Numbered from the stretch's first letter, positions 17,830-27,899 are shown. The stretch: 64,000 nt of DNA from JACKJK01 sp046159835 (GCF_046159835.1 NZ_JBJXCY010000001.1:1736001-1800000), one strand, 5' to 3'. Numbers and translations: made by a program. The notes: generated by a model from the sequence alone, not told the origin.

Positions 17830-17878
17830 GATTGCTGCCTCCACAGGTTCCGGAACTGTCGTTGGCCTCAGGCTAGCA

Positions 17879-17925
17879 AATCACGCAAAGGCGTTCTCAC
17901 CAAAGTTGCGGCACATTGCGTGATT
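17879..17925. promoter_or_regulatory. 10-bp inverted repeat between putA and its Lrp-type regulator
   Basis: AATCACGCAA (17879-17888) and TTGCGTGATT (17916-17925) form a perfect 10-bp inverted repeat with centres 37 bases apart in the 147-base divergent intergenic region. This arrangement is suited to an Lrp-family oligomer acting on both promoters. Binding is an inference. Confidence 0.55.
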
Positions 17926-17976
17926 AAATATCGTCGTGAAGCATCAAGCATCGCAGATTCTACGGCTGAGACGCAT

Positions 17977-18459
17977 ATGGCGAACGATATCGACCAAACG
18001 GACATGGCAATTCTGGCAGCGCTTCAGGCCGATGGCCGCATGACGCTGGCCGACCTCGCCAAGTCCGTCAATCTCAGCCCCACGCCGTGTGCCGTGCGCA
18101 TGCGCCGGCTGGAACGCGAGGGCTACATCGCAGGCTACCACGCCCGGCTCGATCCGAACCTGATGGATCGCGGAATGGTGGCATTCGTGCAGGTTTCCCT
18201 GAAAAATACCGATGAATCGACGCTTCGGGAGTTCAATCTTGCGGTTCAGGACGTGCGCGAGGTGATCGAATGCCATATGGTCGGCGGCGGTTTCGACTAC
18301 CTGCTCAAACTGCGGGTGCGTGACATGGGCGAATATCGTGCGCTGCTGGGCGGCGCGCTGGGCTCGCTCCCCGCTGTTGCCGGCACGCATTCCTACTTCG
18401 TGATGGAGGAGGTCAAGTCGTCTCCCACCCTGCCCCTGCCGCGCAGGCAAGGCGCGTGA
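17977..18459 (+). CDS. putR: Lrp/AsnC-family regulator, probable PutR
   Basis: The protein has 160 residues: an N-terminal winged helix (DIDQTDMAILAALQADGRMTLADLAKSVNLSPTPCAVRMRRLEREGYI) followed by a RAM ligand-binding domain. It is divergently transcribed from putA, the standard arrangement for PutR, the proline-responsive activator of putA in Agrobacterium and Rhodobacter. The ATG at 17977 gives the usual Lrp length; the frame stays open far upstream only because it is antisense to putA. The putR name is by context. Confidence 0.88.
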   Translation: MANDIDQTDMAILAALQADGRMTLADLAKSVNLSPTPCAVRMRRLEREGYIAGYHARLDPNLMDRGMVAFVQVSLKNTDESTLREFNLAVQDVREVIECHMVGGGFDYLLKLRVRDMGEYRALLGGALGSLPAVAGTHSYFVMEEVKSSPTLPLPRRQGA

Positions 18460-18491
18460 AGCCGTTTTGAGTGCGTAGTTCGAGTTAGCCC

Positions 18492-19340
18492 ATGACGAAG
18501 ACCCCGACGATCATCCACACGGTCCGCGAATTGCGCGACCAGGTCGCAGCCTGGCGCAAGGACGGCCAAACCGTCGCAATGGTGCCCACCATGGGTGCCC
18601 TGCATTCCGGCCACCTCGCGCTGGTCGAGGAAGCCTTGGGCAAGGCTGACCGCGTCGTCGTCTCGATCTTCGTCAATCCGACGCAGTTCGCACCGACCGA
18701 GGATTTTGCCCGCTATCCGCGCACCCTGAATGACGACGTCGCCAAGCTCTCCGGGCTGGGAGCCGACGTGGTCTTCGCACCGGACATTCAGGAAATGTAT
18801 CCGGCAGGCTTCTGCACCAAGGTGACGCTCGGCGGCCCGGCGGAGGATCTGGAAAGCGTGGCGCGCCCGCACTTCTTCGGAGGCGTCGCAACCGTCGTCG
18901 CCAAGCTGCTGCTGCAATGCGGGCCGGATGTCGCGGTCTTCGGCGAGAAGGACTACCAGCAGCTCCTCGTGGTGAAGACCATGGCGCGCGACCTCGATAT
19001 CCCGAGCGAAATTTACGGCATGCCCACCATCCGCGAGGCGGATGGCCTCGCCATGTCCTCGCGCAATACGTATCTCTCAGCCGAACATCGCGACGTGGCG
19101 CCGGTGCTCTACCGCACGCTGATCGACACGGCGATCCACATTCGTGAAGGCTCGTCCATCGCGTGGGCCCTGCGCGAGGCGCGTTCAAGGCTTTCGGTTT
19201 CCGGCTTCAAGGTGGATTATTTCGAAAGCCGCAATGCCGACGACCTGTCGCCCATCAACAGCCTTGGCAGCGGGCCGATCCGCCTGCTGGCCGCCGCCTG
19301 GCTCGGCAAGACGAGACTGATCGACAACATCCCCGTGTGA
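18492..19340 (+). CDS. panC: Pantoate--beta-alanine ligase
   Basis: PanC condenses pantoate with beta-alanine using ATP in coenzyme A synthesis. The 282-residue protein carries the nucleotidyltransferase signature MVPTMGALHSGHLALVE, the pantoate-binding FVNPTQFAPTEDFARYPR, FGEKDYQQLLVVKTMARDL and the SSRNTYLS motif close to the C-terminal domain. panB is not adjacent. An SDR gene follows 8 bases downstream and probably shares the transcript. Confidence 0.96.
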   Translation: MTKTPTIIHTVRELRDQVAAWRKDGQTVAMVPTMGALHSGHLALVEEALGKADRVVVSIFVNPTQFAPTEDFARYPRTLNDDVAKLSGLGADVVFAPDIQEMYPAGFCTKVTLGGPAEDLESVARPHFFGGVATVVAKLLLQCGPDVAVFGEKDYQQLLVVKTMARDLDIPSEIYGMPTIREADGLAMSSRNTYLSAEHRDVAPVLYRTLIDTAIHIREGSSIAWALREARSRLSVSGFKVDYFESRNADDLSPINSLGSGPIRLLAAAWLGKTRLIDNIPV

Positions 19341-19348
19341 GGCAGACC

Positions 19349-20125
19349 ATGACCGATGCCCTGTCCGGCAAGACCGTCCTTCTCACCGGTGCGAGCGCCG
19401 GGATCGGCCTTGCCACCGCCCGCGCCATGCTGATTGCGGGCGCCAGCGGCGTGGTGGTCAACGGGCGGAATGGGGAGCGCGCAGAGGCCGCCGCCGAAAG
19501 CCTGCGTGCAGAATTCCCCGACCGCACGATCGGCGCCGCGCCCTGCGACATCTCCACACCCGACGGTGCGACGCAGGCAGTCGAAACGGCCTTGTCCGCT
19601 TTGGGCCACGTGGACGTGCTTTTCAATTCGGCCGGCGGCAATGACCTGCCGAAGCTGTTCCATAAGACACCGATTGAAGACATTCCGGCCATGACCGGCC
19701 CGGCCTGCAATGCAATCGTCCTGCCCTGCCGCGCGGTACTGCCTCACATGAGCGAGCGCGGATCCGGCGCGATCATCAACGTCGCGTCGGACGCGGCCAA
19801 GATCGCGACACCCGGCGAGGCCGTGATTGGCGGCGTCATGGCCTTCATCGTCATGTTCACGCGGGGGCTGGCCATCGAAGCGCGGCGCAACGGCATTCGC
19901 GCCAACTGCATCACGCCGTCCATCGTTCGCGAGACGCCACTGTATGACCGGCTGATGGCGGACGATTTCGCCGGAAAGCTGTTCGCCAAGGCAGAGCAGA
20001 TGGCCCATCTGGGCGTGGTGGAAGCGCAGGAACTGGCCGAACTGGCGGTGTTTCTCGCAAGTCCTGCCGCCGCCAAGATCACCGGACAGGCCATCTCCAT
20101 CAATGGCGGCATATCGGCGGCCTGA
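19349..20125 (+). CDS. Short-chain dehydrogenase/reductase-like protein lacking YxxxK
   Basis: The 258-residue protein has a Rossmann fold with the classical nucleotide motif TGASAGIGLATARAM, an NSAGG version of NNAG, the SDR serine in NVASDAAK and a C-terminal GQAISINGG. At the position of the catalytic Tyr (12 residues between it and the Ser) there is Ile, and the Lys position is Met, so YxxxK is absent. Either the active site is divergent or the protein works by another mechanism or as a non-catalytic binder. It lies 8 bases after panC. Confidence 0.85.
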   Translation: MTDALSGKTVLLTGASAGIGLATARAMLIAGASGVVVNGRNGERAEAAAESLRAEFPDRTIGAAPCDISTPDGATQAVETALSALGHVDVLFNSAGGNDLPKLFHKTPIEDIPAMTGPACNAIVLPCRAVLPHMSERGSGAIINVASDAAKIATPGEAVIGGVMAFIVMFTRGLAIEARRNGIRANCITPSIVRETPLYDRLMADDFAGKLFAKAEQMAHLGVVEAQELAELAVFLASPAAAKITGQAISINGGISAA

Positions 20126-20128
20126 GCG

Positions 20129-20563
20129 CTACAGCAGGCCCAGTTCTGCCAGCGCGCGCGCCATCTCCGGGTCGGGCATCTCGCCGCTCTGGCCCTTGGC
20201 GAGGTCCGGCGGTGCATCGTCGGGCTTGAGGTAGCGCCAGCCCTGGAACGGCCCGCGCGGCTGCGGGCGCACCCGAATGATCGGCTGCGCCAGCACGATC
20301 TGGCAGCGCGAAATGCCTTCCGCGTCCGTCACCGGTCGGAGGTCCGTGATTTCCTGCCGACAGGCGATCATGCCGCGAATGACCCAGTAGAGCGAACCGC
20401 CTGCCAGCAGCTCGTCGCGCGCCTTCGGCATCTGGCGGGTCGTGTGGAACTGCTCGTAGGTCTTCCCGCCCCGCTCGGCGGCAGCCTTGCGTTGCTTTAT
20501 CCAGCCTTCGAGATCCTCGATGGAACTCGCGCCCACGCACAATTTGACGAGATTGGTCGACAT
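20129..20563 (-). CDS. DUF1489 family protein
   Basis: This 144-residue soluble protein has the alphaproteobacterial DUF1489 pattern: LVKLCVGASSIEDLEGWI at the start, HTTRQMPKARDELLAGGSLYWVIRG in the centre and GPFQGWRYLKPDDAPPDL near the end. No function is known. The ATG at 20563 fits the family start. It converges with the SDR gene with only 3 bases between stop codons. Confidence 0.88.
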   Translation of the reverse strand: MSTNLVKLCVGASSIEDLEGWIKQRKAAAERGGKTYEQFHTTRQMPKARDELLAGGSLYWVIRGMIACRQEITDLRPVTDAEGISRCQIVLAQPIIRVRPQPRGPFQGWRYLKPDDAPPDLAKGQSGEMPDPEMARALAELGLL

Positions 20564-20665
20564 CGCGCCAAGAATGGCGTTCGCCGGCGGCGGGTCAACT
20601 CGTGTGCATTCGTTATCCCCGGACAAATGACGGAACACAGCCGCCCGCGACCGGTTGTCCCTTCA

Positions 20666-20681
20666 TGCGCCACGTGGCGCA
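20666..20681. promoter_or_regulatory. Perfect 16-bp palindrome upstream of dodecin
   Basis: TGCGCCACGTGGCGCA is a perfect palindrome ending 24 bases before the dodecin ATG, in a position to be an operator or a leader hairpin just ahead of the ribosome-binding site. It lies in the divergent interval with DUF1489. Confidence 0.4.
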
Positions 20682-20705
20682 AGGCACCAACCAAGGAGAC
20701 ATCCC

Positions 20706-20909
20706 ATGTCCGTCGCACGCGTAACCGAAATCACCTCCGCCTCCACCGTCGGCGTCGAGGATGCCGTGAAGAAGGGCGTGGAACGCGCCAACGAGACCCT
20801 CGACAACATCAAGAGCGTCTGGGTTCAGGACATCAACTGCAAGGTCGAGAACGGCTCGATTTCCGAGTGGCTCGTCAACATGAAAGTGACCTTCGTCCTC
20901 AAGGACTGA
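20706..20909 (+). CDS. Dodecin (flavin-storage protein)
   Basis: The 67-residue protein folds as a three-stranded beta sheet plus helix and assembles to dodecamers that store riboflavin or FMN. The sequence is typical: MSVARVTEITSAST, GVEDAVKKGVERANETLDNIKSVWVQD with the flavin-stacking Trp, then WLVNMKVTFVLKD. AAGGAG lies 9 bases before the ATG. Its stop region overlaps the 3' end of the convergent carboxylase gene by 11 bases. Confidence 0.93.
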   Translation: MSVARVTEITSASTVGVEDAVKKGVERANETLDNIKSVWVQDINCKVENGSISEWLVNMKVTFVLKD

Positions 20910-22893
20910 CAGCTTCGGCGCTTTCCAGCGCCTCGATTTCAACGAGCGGTGCGCCCTGCGAAACCTGGTCGCCGGGCGCGCCGGAAACCTTTGCCACCGT
21001 GCCGTGAATGCGCGCCTTGATGGCGTGCTCCATCTTCATGGCCTCCACCACCGCCAGCGTCTGGCCAACCTCCACCGCATCGCCCTCGCCCACGAGGATC
21101 GAGACGATCCGCCCGTGCATGGGCGCGCGCGCGACGAGGTCCGATGCGCCGCCATCGGCCTGCGCAATGTCGCGCCGGGTGAAGACCACCTCGCGCTGGA
21201 ACCCGTCCACCTGCACGAAAGCCCTGGATTCACCGTCCTGAATGACGGTGACGGACACATCCGCCTCGGCGTCGGTGGCATTGTCGCTGAGAACCTGCGG
21301 CTGGCCGCCGTTCCACGCAGCGCGCAGCGTGCGGCTCTCACCGTTCACGTCGACGCGGTAGCTCGTCGGAACCGGCTCACCCAGCACGAAGCCGTCGAGA
21401 TCATCCCACGGCGTGCGGGCATCATGACCTGACCCTGCCCGCGACCGGTCGGCCTTGTCGGCTTCCGCCCCCAGCAGCGCGATCAGTCCGGCAGCTGCGG
21501 CAATCTCCGCCCCCTCGCTGCTCAGCTGGAAGTCATCCTCGCTCCACAGGTCGAGATAGCTGGTATCGAACGATGCGGCTCGGAAGGTTTCGTCGTCCAC
21601 GATGCGTTGCAGCAGCCCGAGATTGGTTTTCGGTCCGGCCACGATTGTCTCGGCCATGGCGTTCGCCAGCCGGTCAAGCGCGGCATCGCGGTTGTCGCCA
21701 TGGGCGATGATCTTCGCGATCATGGGGTCGTAGAACGGCGACACGTCATCGCCTTCGCTGACGCCGGCATCGATCCGGACGCCCTCGCCGGACCCGAATT
21801 CCAGCGCGTGCAGGTGCCCGGTCGATGGCAGGAACCCGGTTTCCGGGTCCTCCGCGTAGAGCCGCACTTCCACCGCGTGTCCGTCGATGATGAGGTCTTC
21901 CTGCGCGGCTGGAAGCGGCTCACCGTCGGCCACGCGCAATTGCCATTCCACAAGGTCCAGCCCGGTGATGCACTCCGTCACCGGGTGCTCCACCTGCAGC
22001 CGGGTGTTCATTTCCATGAAGTAGAATGGCGACTCGTCGCTCAAGGGCTGCGACCCGTCGACGATGAACTCCACCGTCCCCGCACCGCGATAGTTCACCG
22101 CCTTGGCAGCAGCGACGGCCGCCTCGCCCATGCGGGCGCGCAGGCCATCGGTCATGCCCGGCGCGGGCGCTTCCTCGACGACCTTCTGGTGGCGGCGCTG
22201 CACGGTGCAATCGCGCTCGAACAGGTGAACCGCGTTGCCGTGGCTGTCGCCGAAGACCTGCAGTTCGATATGGCGGGGCGAGGCGACGAATTTCTCGATC
22301 AGCACCCGGTCGTCGCCGAAAGCACCGGAGGCTTCACGACGCGCGGCCTCCAGCGCCTCGTCGAAGGCAATCTGCTTGTCGACGCGACGCATGCCCTTGC
22401 CGCCGCCGCCCGCGACCGCCTTGATGAGGACGGGATAGCCGATCTCGTAGGCCTTGGAGCGCAGGAATTCCGGCTCCTGACGGCTGCCATGATAGCCCGG
22501 CACCACGGGAACGTCCGCTTCTTGCATAAGTGCCTTGGCTTCGTCCTTCAGGCCCATCGCGCGGATGGCGGATGCCGTCGGCCCCACGAAGATGATGCCG
22601 GCGGCCTCGCAGGCTTCCGCGAAGGCTGCGTTTTCCGACAGGAAGCCGTAGCCGGGGTGAATGGCATCGGCACCGCTGTGGCGCGCCGCATCCAGTATCT
22701 TCGACGCATCGAGATAGCTCTCGCGGGCCGCAGCCGGGCCAATATGGACAGCCCGGTCGGCATGGCGCACGTGGCGCGCGTTTGCGTCGGCATCGGAATA
22801 GACCGCAACGGCCGCGATTCCGAGCCGCCGCGCGGTGGCGATGATGCGGCAGGCGATCTCGCCGCGGTTGGCGATAAGCAGCGTCTTGATCAT
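20899..22893 (-). CDS. mccA: Methylcrotonyl-CoA carboxylase biotin-carboxylase/biotin carrier (alpha) subunit
   Basis: This 664-residue protein has the ATP-grasp biotin carboxylase fold (IANRGEIACRIIATAR, HPGYGFLSENAAFAEACE, GGGGKGMRRV, EMNTRLQVEHPVTE) followed by a linker domain and a C-terminal biotinyl domain with VVEAMKMEHAIKA, the lysine being the biotin site. It carboxylates biotin for 3-methylcrotonyl-CoA carboxylase in leucine degradation. Assignment to leucine rather than another substrate comes from mccB and ivd on the same strand nearby. The ATG at 22893 is the canonical start. blh ends 48 bases upstream on the same strand. Confidence 0.9.
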   Translation of the reverse strand: MIKTLLIANRGEIACRIIATARRLGIAAVAVYSDADANARHVRHADRAVHIGPAAARESYLDASKILDAARHSGADAIHPGYGFLSENAAFAEACEAAGIIFVGPTASAIRAMGLKDEAKALMQEADVPVVPGYHGSRQEPEFLRSKAYEIGYPVLIKAVAGGGGKGMRRVDKQIAFDEALEAARREASGAFGDDRVLIEKFVASPRHIELQVFGDSHGNAVHLFERDCTVQRRHQKVVEEAPAPGMTDGLRARMGEAAVAAAKAVNYRGAGTVEFIVDGSQPLSDESPFYFMEMNTRLQVEHPVTECITGLDLVEWQLRVADGEPLPAAQEDLIIDGHAVEVRLYAEDPETGFLPSTGHLHALEFGSGEGVRIDAGVSEGDDVSPFYDPMIAKIIAHGDNRDAALDRLANAMAETIVAGPKTNLGLLQRIVDDETFRAASFDTSYLDLWSEDDFQLSSEGAEIAAAAGLIALLGAEADKADRSRAGSGHDARTPWDDLDGFVLGEPVPTSYRVDVNGESRTLRAAWNGGQPQVLSDNATDAEADVSVTVIQDGESRAFVQVDGFQREVVFTRRDIAQADGGASDLVARAPMHGRIVSILVGEGDAVEVGQTLAVVEAMKMEHAIKARIHGTVAKVSGAPGDQVSQGAPLVEIEALESAEAVSP

Positions 22894-22941
22894 GCCGCTG
22901 CTTACCACGCCGCCGACAGGCCGACCAGCGCCGCGAGCCAC

Positions 22942-23823
22942 TCAGAGCAGTTGCAGGTTGCCCGCCGGCTTCACCGGGATCTTCAGGTAGTGGACGCCGT
23001 TGGATTCAGCCTCCGGGAAGCGGCCGGCGCGAATATTGGTCTGGATCGAGGGCACCAGCAGGCGCGGCACGGCCAGCGTCGCGTCCCGCTCCTCGCGCAT
23101 GGACACGAAGCTGTCCTCGTCGGTGCCTTCGCGAACGTGGATGCTCGCATCGCGCTGCGCGCCCACGGTCGTCTCCCAGGCGTAGTCGTCGCGCCCGGGA
23201 GCCTTGTAGTCGTGGCACATGAACAGCCGCGTCTCGCGCGGCAGCGCCAGCAGCTTCTGGATCGACTGGAAGAGGCGGCGCGCGTCGCCACCGGGGAAAT
23301 CGGCTCGCGCGGTGCCGAAATCGGGCATGAACAGCGTGTCGCCGACGAAAACGGCATCGCCGATCTTGTAGCTGACGCAGGCCGGCGTGTGGCCCGGCGT
23401 GTGCAGCACCTCCACGTCGAGCTCGCCGATGCGGAACGTCTCGCCATCCTTGAACAGCCGGTCGAAATCGCTGCCGTCCGTCTTCAGGTCGGGATCGTTG
23501 AACACCGGGCGGAAGATCTTCTGCACGTCCTTGATGTGCGCGCCGATGCCGATCTTCGCGCCGGTCTTCGCCTTGATGTAGGGCGCACCGGACAGGTGGT
23601 CGGCATGGGCGTGGGTTTCCAGCGCCAGCACGACCTCGACCCCCTCTTCTTTCGCTGCGGCAAGGATCGCGTCCACCGAGTCGATCGACACCTCGCCGGA
23701 TGCCAGGTCGAAATCGAGAACCGGGTCGATGATCGCACCCTGCTTCGTCTGCGTATCCCATACGAGATAGCTGACCGTGTTGGTGGGCTCATCGAAAAAC
23801 GCGCGGATTTCGGGACTTTTCAT
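22942..23823 (-). CDS. blh: Persulfide dioxygenase-like metallo-beta-lactamase (Blh)
   Basis: The protein has 293 residues with the MBL metal motif THAHADH, which is the ETHE1/Blh signature, and FMCHDY near the C-terminus. The family oxidises glutathione persulfide or removes toxic sulfide products, and Blh was described in the bigR operon of Xylella and Agrobacterium. The ATG has GGAGG 10 bases upstream. It is divergent from bigR across 109 bases and sits directly upstream of mccA on the same strand. Confidence 0.9.
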   Translation of the reverse strand: MKSPEIRAFFDEPTNTVSYLVWDTQTKQGAIIDPVLDFDLASGEVSIDSVDAILAAAKEEGVEVVLALETHAHADHLSGAPYIKAKTGAKIGIGAHIKDVQKIFRPVFNDPDLKTDGSDFDRLFKDGETFRIGELDVEVLHTPGHTPACVSYKIGDAVFVGDTLFMPDFGTARADFPGGDARRLFQSIQKLLALPRETRLFMCHDYKAPGRDDYAWETTVGAQRDASIHVREGTDEDSFVSMREERDATLAVPRLLVPSIQTNIRAGRFPEAESNGVHYLKIPVKPAGNLQLL

Positions 23824-23849
23824 GACGATGCCTCCTTCGCATCTCCATC

Positions 23850-23899
23850 TTGAAAACAAATTCGAATATCTATATGTTAGTATCCACTAAACTAGTCAA
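23850..23899. promoter_or_regulatory. Overlapping divergent blh/bigR promoters with palindromes
   Basis: Plus strand: TTGAAA (23850-23855) and TATGTT (23873-23878), spacer 17, reading toward bigR with the 8-bp palindrome ATTCGAAT (23860-23867) inside the spacer. Minus strand: TTGACT (23899-23894) and ATATAG (23875-23870), spacer 18, reading toward blh with the dyad TTAGT-N4-ACTAA (23877-23890) inside the spacer. Another dyad, AGGTCC-N4-GGACCT, lies at 23905-23920. BigR binding is an inference. Confidence 0.55.
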
Positions 23900-23932
23900 C
23901 AGGCAGGTCCGACAGGACCTGAGATACATCAA

Positions 23933-24304
23933 ATGCCGATGACAGCCGATACCGCCCTTCGCAGGGATACAGAGAGCAAGGACCCGGCGAACGGGTCGCT
24001 TGAGGAAAGCGCCGGCAGCGCCGCTGACTTCCTCAAGCTGCTCGCCAATGACAGGCGCCTTCTGGTGCTGTGCGCACTCGCGGATGCCGGAGAAATGAGC
24101 GTTGGAACGCTCGCCGAACGCGTGGGCCTCTCCCAGTCGGCGCTGTCCCAGCACCTGGCGCGCATGCGCGCCGAAGGCCTGCTGTCTTCAAGGCGCGATG
24201 GCCTCGCGATCTACTACTCGATCTCGGATGACCGGGCTCGCGCCGTGCTCGACCTGCTCCACACCCTGTTTTGCAAAAGCTCCCATGCGAGGGAAACCGA
24301 ATGA
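23933..24304 (+). CDS. bigR: ArsR-family sulfide/persulfide-responsive repressor BigR
   Basis: This 123-residue winged-helix repressor has helix-turn-helix residues VGTLAERVGLSQSALSQHLARMR. Two cysteines, Cys47 in LLVLCALAD and Cys114 in LHTLFCKSS, match the redox pair of BigR/SqrR that forms a disulfide or tetrasulfide link with persulfides and releases DNA. It overlaps the following rhodanese by 4 bases and is divergent from blh, the classical bigR arrangement. Confidence 0.92.
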   Translation: MPMTADTALRRDTESKDPANGSLEESAGSAADFLKLLANDRRLLVLCALADAGEMSVGTLAERVGLSQSALSQHLARMRAEGLLSSRRDGLAIYYSISDDRARAVLDLLHTLFCKSSHARETE

Positions 24305-24849
24305 CCCCGACCACCATCACACCCCAGCAGGCCCGCAAGCTGATCGGCGACGGCGCGAAGCTCGTCGACATCCGCGAGGCTGACGAATACGCCCGCGAGC
24401 ACATTCCTGGCGCAAAGCTCGTTTCACTTTCGCGCATTTCCGCCGGAACCGCCGACACCGGCAATTCCGAAACGGTCATCTATCACTGCCGGTCCGGCGG
24501 CCGCACCATGGCGGCTATCGACCACCTCCGTCCGTTGGGCCACACCAACGCCTACATCCTCGAAGGCGGCCTTGAGGCCTGGAAAAAGGCCGGGTTCGAG
24601 ACGAAGGTCGACAAAAGCCGGCCCATCGATCTGATGCGACAGGTGCAGATCGCCGCCGGTTCGCTTGTGCTGCTCGGCGTCGTCCTCGGCTTCTTGCTGC
24701 ACCCTGCCTTCTTCGGCATTTCCGCCTTTGTCGGCGCAGGGCTGACCTTTGCCGGTGTCACCGGCTTCTGCGGCATGGCACGAATGCTCGCCGTCATGCC
24801 CTGGAACCGCCGGTCCGAACCTGCAGGCGGCACGCCGCAAGAGGCATGA
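24301..24849 (+). CDS. Rhodanese-domain membrane protein (DUF2892 tail)
   Basis: This 182-residue protein has an N-terminal rhodanese domain (residues 1-100) with active-site loop YHCRSGGRT, the Cys being able to carry a persulfide, then a DUF2892-type membrane tail with two hydrophobic segments (QIAAGSLVLLGVVLG and FGISAFVGAGLTFAGVTG). Such rhodanese-DUF2892 fusions belong to sulfide-oxidation loci. It is coupled to bigR at its 5' end and to the TauE gene at its 3' end, each with a 4-base overlap. Confidence 0.92.
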   Translation: MTPTTITPQQARKLIGDGAKLVDIREADEYAREHIPGAKLVSLSRISAGTADTGNSETVIYHCRSGGRTMAAIDHLRPLGHTNAYILEGGLEAWKKAGFETKVDKSRPIDLMRQVQIAAGSLVLLGVVLGFLLHPAFFGISAFVGAGLTFAGVTGFCGMARMLAVMPWNRRSEPAGGTPQEA

Positions 24850-25640
24850 TCATCGATGCCACCACTGCCGCCTTCTCGGTCCTGTCGGGAAGCCTGGTCG
24901 GCTTCTCGCTGGGGCTGATCGGCGGCGGCGGATCGATCCTCGCCGTCCCCCTGCTCGCCTATCTCGTCGGCGTCACGCCCGCCCATGCCGCCATCGGCAC
25001 CAGCGCATTGGCGGTCGGCGCGAACGCGCTGTTCAACCTGTTCGAACATGCCCGCGCGGGCAACGTGCGCTGGCGCTGTGCCGGGGTCTTTGCCGCCTCC
25101 GGTATCCTCGGTGCGCTGGCAGGCTCGACCCTCGGCAAGATGGTGGACGGCGACAATCTCATCGGCCTCTTTGCCATCGTCATGGTCGCAACCGGCATCG
25201 CCATGCTGCGCCCGCGCAAGGGCGATGGCGACGCCACCGTTCGCCTGACGAGAGACAGCGCAGGCCGCCTGCTGCCGCGACTGATCCCTATCGGCCTTGC
25301 CACCGGCGTTCTGTCCGGTTTCTTCGGAATCGGCGGCGGTTTCCTCATCGTGCCGGGGCTGATCCTTGCGACCGGCATGCCGATGATTTCCGCCGTCGCG
25401 TCCTCGCTCGTCGGCGTGTCCGCCTTCGGCTTCACGACAGCCGCCAACTACGCGGCTTCCGGACTGATCGACTGGCCTGTGGCGGGCCTGTTCCTCGTTG
25501 GCGGAGTTCTGGGCGGTGTCGCGGGGGGCCTCGCCTCGCGCAATCTCGCAGCGCGACGCGGTGCGTTGCAGAAGGTCTTCGCCATTGTGATCTTTGTCGT
25601 CGCCGCCTATGTGGGCGCGAAAAGCCTCGGCTACGCCTGA
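24846..25640 (+). CDS. TauE/SafE-family sulfite/sulfonate permease
   Basis: This 264-residue multi-pass membrane protein has the two TauE/SafE half-repeats (GFSLGLIGGGGSILAVPLL and GVLSGFFGIGGGFLIVPGL). In a BigR operon it is thought to export sulfite or thiosulfate formed from sulfide. The ATG overlaps the rhodanese stop by 4 bases. It converges on mccB with only 7 bases between stop codons and no terminator. Confidence 0.92.
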   Translation: MIIDATTAAFSVLSGSLVGFSLGLIGGGGSILAVPLLAYLVGVTPAHAAIGTSALAVGANALFNLFEHARAGNVRWRCAGVFAASGILGALAGSTLGKMVDGDNLIGLFAIVMVATGIAMLRPRKGDGDATVRLTRDSAGRLLPRLIPIGLATGVLSGFFGIGGGFLIVPGLILATGMPMISAVASSLVGVSAFGFTTAANYAASGLIDWPVAGLFLVGGVLGGVAGGLASRNLAARRGALQKVFAIVIFVVAAYVGAKSLGYA

Positions 25641-25647
25641 CCTTCGA

Positions 25648-27255
<1,608 letters not shown>

Positions 27256-27371
27256 GGTCTACTCCCTGCGGCTGGCCGGATTGCTCCCGGCCCTGATCTT
27301 GTTCGCAAGGGTTATCCGGTTTCGCGTCCCCGTGCCACATCGCGGGCGCAAGAGCTGCATTCCGCCAGGCC

Positions 27372-27779
27372 TCAGCCGCGCGGTTCCGGCTCGTTGACCG
27401 GCGCGCCGGCCTTCTTCCAGGCACCAAAGCCGCCTTCCACGTGGCAGACCGGCTTCAGGCCCATCTGCTGCGCGGTTTGCGCAGCCAGCGCCGAGCGAAG
27501 CCCCCCGGCACAGAAGAAGACGTAGGTCTTGTCCTGCGCGAAAACGTCCTTGTGGTACGGGCTCTGCGGATCGATCCAGGCTTCGAGCATCCCGCGCGGC
27601 GCGTGGAACGCGCCCGGCATCTTGCCCTCGCGGGCAAGCTCGCGAACATCACGAATGTCGATGAACACGACATCGTCGCGCCCGTGCATGGCGCGCGCGG
27701 CCTCGATGCTCACCGTCTCGACCTCGGCATTCGCCCGGTCGACGAGATCGTGAAATCCGGTTGTGATGTTCTGGGCCAA
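27372..27779 (-). CDS. Rhodanese-like sulfurtransferase
   Basis: This 135-residue single-domain rhodanese has FIDIRDVRELAREGKMPGA and the Cys-containing active-site loop FFCAGGLRSALAAQ. The start is a TTG at 27779 (giving MAQNITTGFHDLVDR) with a strong GGGGAGGAA 6 bases upstream; no in-frame ATG is better placed. It lies 116 bases upstream of mccB on the same strand and could be co-transcribed. It is distinct from the membrane-tailed rhodanese. Confidence 0.9.
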   Translation of the reverse strand: MAQNITTGFHDLVDRANAEVETVSIEAARAMHGRDDVVFIDIRDVRELAREGKMPGAFHAPRGMLEAWIDPQSPYHKDVFAQDKTYVFFCAGGLRSALAAQTAQQMGLKPVCHVEGGFGAWKKAGAPVNEPEPRG

Positions 27780-27899
27780 CTCGTTCCTCCCCGCATGACC
27801 AGCGCCAGGCGGCGCACCACGACAGAATTGCATGCCGGGCCGAAGACCGGCAACGCGCAAAATCTGTCATGGAGAGCTTTGGAAAGTCAGGTGCGGCGC

